Shown here one piece after another: positions 56,701-64,000 of a DNA stretch of 64,000 nucleotides. The stretch's first letter is position 1. Each line of letters begins with the position of its first letter. This DNA comes from Latrodectus hesperus (lineage: Eukaryota > Arthropoda > Arachnida > Araneae > Theridiidae). The notes beneath the pieces were generated by a model. The model saw only the letters and a program-made list of their open reading frames with translations, was not told the DNA's origin and did not search any database. Position numbers and translations under genes: made by a program. Location of the stretch: contig JAJQOW010000014.1 of assembly GCA_037975125.1 (NCBI GenBank), positions 21,824,809 through 21,888,808 of the forward strand, written 5' to 3'.

Positions 56701-59700
56701 AATTTTCAATCTGAAAATAAAGATTCCACAAAAATGATATCTTTTTAAAGCTAAGATATATACTACTCTATTTAATTTATGGGGAAAAAAGACTCCAAAA
56801 ATTAAAAACTAAAATTGTATCTTTTCAAATAGCAAAAAAGTAACAAATATAACTAAAATTTTCTATCCATTATGAGTAAAATAATTACAAGAACTGATGA
56901 GTTAATTTTTTGATAACTGTAAATGTATTTAAATTTTTAAACTAAAATTTACAATTAGGCATTTTACTTTTACAATAACATTTATTAACTATTTTTACTT
57001 AAATAAAATATTTTGATTTGATTACCAAACAAACCAAAATATTTCATTTACAGAAATAAATAACTGAATCAACAGTTCAAATTTCAAACTTTTTTTAACT
57101 TACATTTTTTTAAGTTAAAAAAAAAAACCCAGCAGAAAACACTTTAAAACTTACCTGATATTTCAAGGAATTCATGTTTGTCTAAATTAGGAAATAGGTA
57201 CAATTATTAAATAGAACTCATTAAAAATATCAGGATTTTTTTACATTTGATATTAAAACATTCAAGAAATCCTAATTTCTTTTAAAGAAAACTCACTAAA
57301 AAAATAAGATTATTTTACTATTTTAATTTAAATGTAGAGTTAATTCTTATTTTAAACTTTCTATAAAGGAAATACTTTTAGGAATATTTTTTGTTTTAAA
57401 AATCAGAAAATCAATAAAAAAGATATTTTGAATTTATATTTATAAGCTGAATATTATATAAATGTTTAAAAGAAAAAACTAACTAATGTGCAAATTAATC
57501 TGTTTATCATAGAATTTTTCAATTAAGTTATTGTTTAAAAACATTTTTATAATGACTGACCTTCAATTTTTATATCGTACACATCAACATTATTAGTTTT
57601 TTCCTTTTTGACGATGATGAACCTATCCCCCTCCAATTAATAACAAAATAAAAAAAAAGATTTTTAACTCTTGGTTTTAATTTGGAAAAAAATTTTGATG
57701 AAACTAAGTATGAGAATAGCTTGAATGATTTACAGCACTATTCTTCCATTTCAAAATTGGAAATCTTAAAATAGTAATAAAGAAATCAAAATCATTAAAA
57801 ACTATTTTTTAGATTTGACTATTTTTAGATGAGATCTATTAATCTAAAGACAAAAAGGACCTTTTTGATTTTTAAAATTTAGATTTAATATGTGCAAAAA
57901 GCAAAATGAAAATATTTCATTTTGACAATTTTTCTTGAGAATAAATGATGTGGGTAAAAGTAAATTATTTTGGATTAACTAATAGTTTTACATGCCATTT
58001 TTGCAAATGGAAACTTGCTTAAACATAAGCAAGCTTGACTTGGTAAAATAATTGTTTGATTAAAAATTGATAGTTTTTATCTTAATTTATTTTGAAATTT
58101 AGCATTCAATTTCAATATTTATAATACTATTACTTGAGGAAAAATGAAGTGATATACTTGAACCAATTAAAATTGGTTCAGCTATATCAGTTCATTTTCC
58201 CAGGAATGCTAAGATTTTGATATTCTGATATAACTGTCAAAGAAAATTTAACACATACAAAGCAAATTACTAATGTATCATTATTATTTATTTGTCCATA
58301 TATTCTTATATTTAATAGTAATACAATTGCAAAAATACTATTAAGCTAAACCAGAAAGTCAGATTAAGGATTGATTGTTAATACATCAATATACATATGA
58401 CTGTATTGTTCAATATCATCAACTTATTGTTCACACTTTCTTTTAATAAATTTCTCTGCATAACATCTTAAACAATCTAAAGATTATTATAAAAAATCAT
58501 GTTAAATTAATCATTTCATATTTTGTTAAGATTTCTGACATGACAGTTTAAATCAAGATTTAAAATGTTAAAAGGCTTTCAATCTAGCTTTAAAAACACA
58601 TAAAAATTTGGCTCCACATCTTATACTCAAGTTGAGCTAATTTAGGAAGATTTTTAAATATATTTAATATATATACATAATCTAACAATTCTCATACTAA
58701 TATTAAGTTACTGTTAAAGTAAGCACATGCAAAATATCTCCTTAATGTTAGTTTTTAACAATTTCAAAAAAGCAGAATGCTAGTTTTGAAAAGTTTATTT
58801 AAAAAATTCTTCTGGAACAATTAAACTTTCCAACACCAATAAAATTTTTTTCTAATATAATGACATTAAAGATTACTTTTGGGATAATTAACTTGGGTAC
58901 TTTCCTGTTTCAGGGACCATAAAACAATAGGCAACCAAATCATCAATGAATTTTTATAAAATGTCAAGCTTGGAATGTAGAAATAAGTCTACATGGAATT
59001 CTTTTTGACAACTGAGAGTAATGTTTGAAATTTTATTGGTTTTGGAATGTTGGCATTGATTTTTCCAGCTTAACTTTATTATTTTTTTGTTTTGCTTAGC
59101 ATAGATTTCAATATTTAGGAATTACACAAGTCAGCAGAAGATTTATTCTAAACAAGAGAATTTTTTTGAATAAAAACTAATATTTCATTGCCTTTCTGCT
59201 TGATAATTTGGGGAAACTGATTTTGTCAACAGCCTCCTGAAACAGAGAAGTATCCTATTTTGTAATGTTTAATACTATGAGATTGTGCAATCAAAACTGC
59301 AATCATTAAAGATTAACACAAAATTTTGCTCGTACCAATTCTTAATATAAATGGATAATGTTACTTTAAAACAATAAGTTTAAAGTGCAATTTTTTTCTA
59401 TTTAATGCAATCTTTAATCTGAATTTTGGCAGTTATGTATAAACCAACTAATAAACTTGTTTTGTTCAGGTAGCTTTGATAGTTTTTAAATATTGTATAG
59501 AGAACTCACTATATTTGATAATATTGCTAACATATTTAGTAATAACTCCTTGTCAATAAATGATCCTCAAAATCAATAAATAACATCTACTGTTGTATTT
59601 CACAAGTCATACTTCTTAAGTGGTATTTAAAAGTGTGACATAAACTGTACATTTGATTCAAAATGAAAATATATAGAAGTTTATTTTAAATATATACTTT

Positions 59701-59817
59701 AAATGCAATAAACTTGCATACTTAGCAAGGTCAGTAACAAAAGTACTTGTTCAAATGAAAAATGATTACATACCTTCTCCCTGCTCAACTTGATCTGCCC
59801 AACTGATAGTTGTTGAC
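44019..59817 (-). CDS. eIF3g: Eukaryotic translation initiation factor 3 subunit G, eIF3g (first exon not located)
   Basis: RNA-binding subunit of the eIF3 complex, which acts in 40S scanning during cytoplasmic translation initiation. Ten minus-strand exons join in frame, giving 284 residues. Order: the N-terminal SWADQVE signature; [15 protein letters not shown] and the basic [25 protein letters not shown]; the knuckle [13 protein letters not shown] (C-x2-C-x3-H-x4-C); [11 protein letters not shown]; and the RRM with RNP2 IRVTNL and RNP1 KGFAFISY. The protein ends WAKPSGTN-stop. Human eIF3g has about 320 residues, so the fit is close. The exon at 59774 starts in phase 2, so a short first exon with the Met lies further right, and I could not place it. 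The introns contain a mariner copy, a Tigger copy and AT repeats, but every visible splice site and frame is intact. Confidence 0.95.
44177..44283 (-). CDS. eIF3g: eIF3g exon, second half of RRM
   Basis: 107 nt from [17 protein letters not shown] to LILSVEWA plus two bases of Lys, followed by donor GTATGT. Completes RNP1 and the last RRM helix and strand. Confidence 0.96.
45579..45712 (-). CDS. eIF3g: eIF3g exon, first half of RRM
   Basis: 134 nt. Encodes RNP2 IRVTNL, then [20 protein letters not shown], to QSK. The RNP1 motif is split between this exon and the next. Confidence 0.96.
45934..46047 (-). CDS. eIF3g: eIF3g exon, linker
   Basis: 114 nt encoding the linker with [20 protein letters not shown] and ending TPSRR. 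Acceptor TGTTTCAG, donor GTATAA. Confidence 0.95.
46202..46279. repeat. (AT)n microsatellite in an eIF3g intron
   Basis: About 78 bp of uninterrupted AT dinucleotides in the intron between the zinc-knuckle exon and the linker exon. Confidence 0.96.
46650..46800 (-). mobile_element. Possible tRNA-derived SINE, degraded
   Basis: On the minus strand TGATGGCACTTAAATG resembles box A and TGGGTTCAAAATTC resembles box B, about 50 bases apart. The body is unclear. Weak call. Confidence 0.4.
47702..47779. repeat. (AT)n microsatellite in an eIF3g intron
   Basis: About 78 bp of AT dinucleotides, in the same intron as the run at 46202 and of nearly the same length. Confidence 0.96.
48434..48590 (-). 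CDS. eIF3g: eIF3g exon with zinc knuckle
   Basis: 157 nt. [15 protein letters not shown] leads into the knuckle [15 protein letters not shown] with its three Cys and one His, then KEEPKP. Acceptor CCCAAAG, donor GTAAAA. Confidence 0.95.
48965..49069 (-). CDS. eIF3g: eIF3g exon
   Basis: 105 nt encoding [20 protein letters not shown] and then [20 protein letters not shown] and DPPGPN are family hallmarks. Donor GTAAGT. Confidence 0.95.
49170..49229 (-). CDS. eIF3g: eIF3g exon
   Basis: 60 nt, phase 0 on both sides, encoding [21 protein letters not shown] mariner copy begins about 20 bp upstream of its acceptor. Confidence 0.93.
49251..50388 (+). mobile_element. Mariner transposon, decayed copy
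   Basis: TA dinucleotides at both ends (49249-49250 and 50389-50390) enclose imperfect TIRs of about 27 bp that share GTCTA..GGAA and TCTG. A 1.14-kb interior encodes a mariner-type transposase relic. It is inserted in an eIF3g intron, on the strand opposite to the gene. Confidence 0.85.
49480..50310 (+). pseudogene. Mariner transposase pseudogene
   Basis: Pieces in order: [11 protein letters not shown] near 49560; GDEKWII with the first catalytic Asp near 49812; [13 protein letters not shown] near 49925; [20 protein letters not shown] near 50100-50160; and QALVQFFA near 50200. Aspartate of YSSDLSPSN sits where the third Asp of a mariner DDD triad is expected. Many stops and frameshifts. Confidence 0.85.
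50532..50620 (-). CDS. eIF3g: eIF3g exon
   Basis: 89 nt encoding [20 protein letters not shown] and then YNEDGKKIK. Acceptor TTTATTTCAG, donor GTATAA. Corresponds to the TEYK..DGKK part of animal eIF3g. Confidence 0.93.
50640..53750. other. eIF3g intron, AT-rich
   Basis: Part of the 6.5-kb intron between exons at 50620 and 57155. I see no exon, RNA gene or recognisable element here. Confidence 0.55.
53760..54215. other. Unassigned GC-richer tract in an eIF3g intron
   Basis: Overlapping open frames of 84-109 codons on both strands in a tract that is clearly less AT-rich than its surroundings. One plus-strand frame contains an apparent hydrophobic segment followed by a charged stretch ([20 protein letters not shown]). 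I do not recognise any of the translations. It may be a repeat or retroposed fragment. Confidence 0.4.
55054..56514 (-). mobile_element. Tigger-like transposon, internally deleted
   Basis: Near-perfect TIRs start CAGGTAACCCTCCTATAACA. TA target duplications lie at 55052-55053 and 56515-56516. At 1,461 bp it is shorter than a full Tigger element. The remaining coding part is the C-terminal half of the transposase. It lies in an eIF3g intron, in the same orientation as the gene. Confidence 0.92.
55433..56098 (-). pseudogene. Tigger transposase, C-terminal half (open 221 codons)
   Basis: [10 protein letters not shown] near residues 15-24 contains the third catalytic Asp of pogo/Tigger enzymes. 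It is followed by [14 protein letters not shown], an acidic stretch [20 protein letters not shown] and a Lys/Arg-rich tail. The DNA-binding domain and first two catalytic residues are missing, so it cannot transpose. Even so, the frame is uninterrupted for 221 codons, in contrast to the other transposase relics in the window. Confidence 0.88.
57155..57181 (-). CDS. eIF3g: eIF3g 27-nt micro-exon
   Basis: Acceptor TTTAG, then codons for KHEFLEIS with split Asp and Glu at the ends, then donor GTAAGT. Both junction phases fit the neighbouring exons exactly. Confidence 0.82.
57190..59770. other. eIF3g intron between N-terminal exons
   Basis: AT-rich. A stretch at 57552-57613 looks like an exon on the minus strand but does not fit the reading phase (see rejected items). 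Nothing else seen. Confidence 0.5.
59774..59817 (-). CDS. eIF3g: eIF3g exon with SWADQVE
   Basis: 44 nt between acceptor AAATTAG and donor GTATGT, encoding [14 protein letters not shown] plus one base. SWADQVE is the N-terminal hallmark of eIF3g. The trailing G pairs with AC of the next exon to give Asp. Confidence 0.9.
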
Positions 59818-59819
59818 CT

Positions 59820-61900
59820 AATTTAGATATAAATTTACAGTATTAACTATAAGATTTAAGCATCACTATGAATATTATACATCACAAATGATTAATATAC
59901 AGTTAAAGTATTAAATATTAAAACAGTAAAATATCATGAAAATTGAGATGCATATTCCATTAACAATGATAAAATTTTAAAAAAATTATAAATAGGCTAA
60001 ACTGAGTATTACGGTCTCAGCTAGCCAAGCGTGAAAAGTCGCCAAAAGCAATTAGTTGTCAAATATGTCGCCAAATACACCGTTGAAATGTATGGCCACT
60101 GCACATCCTGGAAATGCTTACCATTTTCATTTTGTGGATTTTCTTTATTGGATGTAAAGCGCGACAGTTTAAATCCTGCTTTTTCATATTTATTTATTTC
60201 ATTACAGATGTAGCGTGGAATGTAACTATTGTCTTTTATATTCCCATTTTTTAATTTGCTGTGGATATAGTGCTGGAATTTCAATCCTGTCTTTAATATT
60301 CGTTATGTATTTCACTGTGGATAGTGTCCTTTTTACTTACTAACCAGATAAAAAGTAGATCGCACTTTTAAATCTTTTATAAATAAACTTTTGCAGTTAA
60401 TTAAAATGTTAACAAATATTTTTTTCTTGTCAAAAATAAAACCAATATTGAGGACAATTTTGCAACATGACCAAGATCAACATACACTTATTTCCATTTA
60501 TTTATTTCTTATTAGTTAATAAAATGAGCGGGAATTCTGCATTTTGCTTCAATAGAGGGCAGAAATATTGACTTCTTTAAAGCAAATAGCTTATGTTCCA
60601 CTATTCACTTAAATAAGATAGTAATCAACTATGGTATATTAAGATTTTAGCAATACTGCGAAGCATCCTGAATATATAAATTTTTTCATGATAAAAATGA
60701 TAGACCTAGAAATAATAAGATACGTGATGAAAGATGCATCTTTTTAAAATAATTTTTTAATCAATACAATTTAAGCTATTTTAATGTTTAATTTTACCTA
60801 ATACTTAAATTTATAAAAAAAATTATATAAATCAAGTTACGTAGCTGTCCAACTTTCACTGAAAGATAACTTTCAGTGCAAGGTGTTTTAAAATATTTAA
60901 GCTTCATTCTGGAATGTTAAACTTCACTTTTAAGATTTCTATATACTTATATAGGAAATATTTAAACTGATATCAGGAATAATTAAAAAAATTCATTCGC
61001 AGAAAAAAAAAAATTTTATGATTCGTTCAGCTTTTTACTTAACAATTTGCTTTAAGCTCTAAAACATATTGACATTTATTTCATATCAGTGTTTCTTACT
61101 CCATAGCAGAAGGCATTCCTTGACACGAATTGTGATTTTTTAAATAAAATTATTTTATGAAGAAAAGAGCAAGAATTATTTAGTAATTTTTTAAAATACA
61201 ATCGTTTATAACATAAACCTGACAAAACACATGCCACACAGAGCCGAAATTTTACTAGTTGCCAAAATAAATATGTGATAATTGATAATTTAATCAATCA
61301 ATCAAATAATTACATAATCATTATTTCGAATTCTAAGCAAAATAAGGGAACGGTATTCCACTATGCATATAATCGATACATTCGTGCCTGACCCTTATTA
61401 CGCTGTTCGCACAGCACTTTTAAGTCTAGGCAAAACTTTCTTGCTGTGGCAACTTGTGTTTAAGTGAGTTCAAACTCAATCTATTTAATCAGTTTGGGGA
61501 GACTTCAACTGATTAAGCGCTTTCTTGTTTTCTGCTATCTTGTTGTCAGTGTTTGTTGAAATATTTGAAATCTATCAAAATAAATGCAAGATGGAAGCGA
61601 AATTAAAAAAATAAAAACACAGAAATATTTACATAAATATTAAGTAAATATCAAAAAATTATATTAAGTTTCAGAAGAAATAGGTTTGTCAACGACGTTC
61701 TTTGCTTTCGTATTCCTCACTGGAAATATCATAATCTTAAATAATGTCATTTTGATCTGTAATTACTTAATAAACATGCTCATTTATAAAAAACATCGAA
61801 AGTATCAAATTATTTGTAAAAACAAACTTTAAATACGGTTTTAAACAAAAACTAATATTTATTAAATCAGTTTCGGCAGTGCGAACGCTGTTTTCAGCAT
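59820..61900. other. Upstream region of eIF3g
   Basis: The first coding exon and promoter of eIF3g should lie here or further right. GC-richer tracts occur at 60010-60260 and 61370-61560. Neither gives an ATG with a donor in the phase needed by the exon at 59774. Confidence 0.4.
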
Positions 61901-62439
61901 GGTTAACTGGATTAAACATTAAAGTAATTTAGAAAGGGCCATGTGAACGGGGTATAAATGCGAATCTTTGATGAAAAGGTTAGACTGTTGAGAGATCTTG
62001 CATATTTTCAGCTAAAACGGGTAAACAGTGACTCCTCACTTTAACTTCAACATTTTAAGAATCCGTTTTGAAAGGATTTTTGAACGCTATCAGAAAAGGT
62101 TAGTTTTAACAGAACTTTAAAGATGTCTACGCAGTGACAAGACTCGTTTAATCCTGCAATTACATTCCGTTCGTAATGAATGTGTGTGGTTATCATTTCT
62201 TTATAATCCTAATTCTGCGTTCTCAACTTTACATAATTCACAGCCCAATTTTCAATCATTACTGAAAAGGTCTTACAAATACAGAGAACTTCGCAAGTAG
62301 TCCTCTGCAATTAAGAGCCCTTCATGTGACTACACAAGAAGAGAAGCCAAAAGACAATTTAGTAATGACTCATTCTTTGAATTTCGGGCAGGAGTAGATA
62401 GTTTCCTGCACTAAAAACAAGGGCATTTCACCCTCTATT

Positions 62440-62793
62440 ATCATTTTAAACATCCTACCTTTGTAAAACTGGATTTTCGGGAATGCTTTATTTGAAGTCC
62501 AAATATAGTACTTCTCTAAATATAGAAAAAAGAAGTGATAGCTCTATTTCTAATATTAAGCCTACCTTCGAAAAATTTTGCTCTGCAAGACAGGGCCAAG
62601 ATTTTCTAAAAACTTAATTTGTTTTTACTTTAGTAAGTTATTTTAATTTCACAAGTTAATTGTTAAATATTAGGTCTAAATGTGTTTTGTATGTGTTTTT
62701 TTCTCAGTTAATCAATTTTTTTAATTATATTTTCCCTTGTGTAATCTCGCGCCCCTTTAGGGAGTCGCTCCCTATAGATTGAGAATCCCTGTT
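62440..62793 (+). pseudogene. hAT transposase C-terminal remnant with right TIR
   Basis: The frame FLHP-like FHPLLSF, then TSYLCKTGFSGMLYLKSKYS and SLNIEKRSD near 62425-62550, matches the hAT dimerisation domain. The sequence ends at 62793 with CAGGGATTCTCAATCTATAG on the reverse strand, a hAT-type TIR. No matching left end was found. Upstream coding sequence may extend to about 61950 but is not clear. Confidence 0.75.
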
Positions 62794-63146
62794 CTAACCC
62801 ATAATATTAGAAACAAATGATTTTGGCTTCGCATCAACAGATTTAATCAATCATGAATCTTTTAAATATTCCTGACATGTGTGAAACTTTTCGATTCTCT
62901 AATAGGAGTATCAATAAATGTCACCAGTATATTCACCAATAAATCACCTTATTGATCATTGTAATATGGCTGCATTTGGGTCCCCTTATTCATGATTTAA
63001 AAGGTTCCTGAAATAGTTGCGATTGTTTTATAACTTAAAAAAATTTTTTTTTCTGTTACAGCCTTGTAAAATACTTATTTTTTGCCATGAAGTCTTCTTA
63101 AGATCACATGACCCAAGCGATTGATACTTTACTCACTATTTTACAT

Positions 63147-63310
63147 TGAGCAGGCAGCTAAATGGTTACCACTCTTGCCTTCGGTCCGAATCCCACTTCT
63201 GATTAGTAATTCCTATTAAAACATAGGGCCCGGTTTAACTAGCCTTCGTGTGCCTAAGCCGACGGTTGAGCAACAAACATCATACTGAACAGGGTTTGTG
63301 GCAGTTACAC
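63147..63310 (+). mobile_element. tRNA-derived SINE
   Basis: Box A-like CAGCTAAATGGTTACCACTC is followed by box B-like GGTCCGAATCCCA at tRNA spacing. A short GC-richer body ends near 63310. Confidence 0.6.
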
Positions 63311-63708
63311 TTTACCTTTAACCCTTGTATTTTTCTGTTTTATTTATTTTATTACCTCATTGTATCTTTCAACTGAAAAATTGTTTTTTAAATTTTGCTT
63401 TTTTTAGGAAATTTAATACTTGTTCTGTTTTTTTAATGCAGAATGTAAACTTAGGTTTTCGTCTTGCAATAGTCAATTTTTCCCATACAGTTTGAAATAA
63501 ATATAGTAGTAGCATTACATAGAAAACAGCTTATCAGTGAAAGAATTCACATTTATTAAGTGCATTTTCGTATCATAACTATATTTTTTTAAGACATTCT
63601 ATGTAAGCATCACCCATAATTGTGAGCTGCTTCGCTCTATTAAATCCATTTATTTGTCCGAAATATAATTGTATAATTCTTTCCATCTCTCTTTAATAGA
63701 CAATATAC

Positions 63709-64000
63709 AGTAAGACCCCGCTTAACGCGGGGGATATGTTCCATCAAAGTAGAGCGTAATGCGAAACAGCGCCTTACATGTAAAGATAGCGCTAAACGAG
63801 GCTATCTTTACATGTAAATATTGGGGTTAGGGGAAGATGACTAGGAAATTGGTTAGATATTAAATTTAAAAAGTATGTTATTTTAAAGTATTAAATTAAA
63901 ACCAAACATTTATTTCTTAAAGCCCAAATTAATACCACATTATTATTTTTTCCAAAAATAAAAACAAAATATAAATAACAAAACGAATATTCTTAAAAAA
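63709..64000. mobile_element. Left end of a Tigger-like element or MITE (runs off window)
   Basis: After TA comes CAGTAAGACCCCGCTTAACG, a typical Tigger/pogo-style terminus. Inside is a perfect 17-bp hairpin: TTACATGTAAAGATAGC (63774-63790) and its complement (63801-63817) around a 10-base loop. The right end is outside the window. Confidence 0.65.

Noticed and set aside
57552..57613. Minus-strand exon candidate between eIF3g exons
   Set aside because: Joined to the upstream exon at its only good acceptor, it runs into a stop. The upstream exon joins the 27-nt exon directly and in frame.
60021..60284. 87-codon open frame as the first eIF3g exon (GTAAGC donor near 60115)
   Set aside because: The possible ATG and donor there give phase 0, while the exon at 59774 needs an upstream exon ending in phase 2.

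Overview
The window looks like AT-rich nuclear DNA of a spider or a close arthropod relative. It holds parts of two intron-rich housekeeping genes, both on the minus strand, set in a dense field of decayed and nested transposable elements. There is no bacterial-style gene packing. Conserved protein pieces end at GT/AG splice sites, and microsatellites and tRNA-derived SINEs are common. The spider assignment is an inference from the mix of element types (Tc1, mariner, Tigger/pogo, ZBED-type hAT, Jockey-like LINE ends); the sequence alone does not prove it.

Left part (about 2.05-18.15 kb): a cytosolic AK1-type adenylate kinase. Five coding exons join in frame: a two-codon start exon at 18144-18149, then 17737-17767, 7642-7805, 2359-2475 and 2060-2245. 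Together they encode 168 residues, from the start Met through the P-loop to the LID and the following helix. The last 20-25 residues of the family are missing and probably lie left of the window. The roughly 9.9-kb second intron and 5.2-kb third intron hold a Tc1 element, a Tc1 fragment and SINEs. A GC-richer tract at 18150-18310 is the likely promoter/5' UTR.

Middle part (about 18.3-43.8 kb): no host gene recognised. Two nests of transposons fill most of it. Nest 1 (20830-27782) is a broken Tigger-like element that holds a 521-bp hAT-like MITE and a 2.8-kb TIR element. Nest 2 (about 30524-43719) is bounded by one outer inverted-repeat pair. Inside it are a fold-back element split by two further insertions, and a hAT-like element that itself contains a decayed ZBED-type hAT transposase copy. 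The 2.8-kb element of nest 1 and a 1.9-kb element of nest 2 belong to the same family, which I do not recognise; its TIRs carry a TGACGTCA (CRE) palindrome. LINE remnants lie between the nests.

Right part (about 44.0-59.8 kb): eukaryotic translation initiation factor 3 subunit G (eIF3g). Ten coding exons join in frame from SWADQVE to the stop (284 residues) and include the zinc knuckle and the RRM. Only the small first coding exon is not located. Its introns carry a mariner copy that starts about 20 bp upstream of an exon, a Tigger copy with a 221-codon open frame, and two long AT microsatellites. From 59.8 kb to the end there are hAT remains, a tRNA-like SINE and the left end of another Tigger-like element.

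The two host genes act in separate processes (adenine nucleotide balance and translation initiation), and nothing here suggests joint regulation. Most computed short reading frames are chance frames and are not listed.
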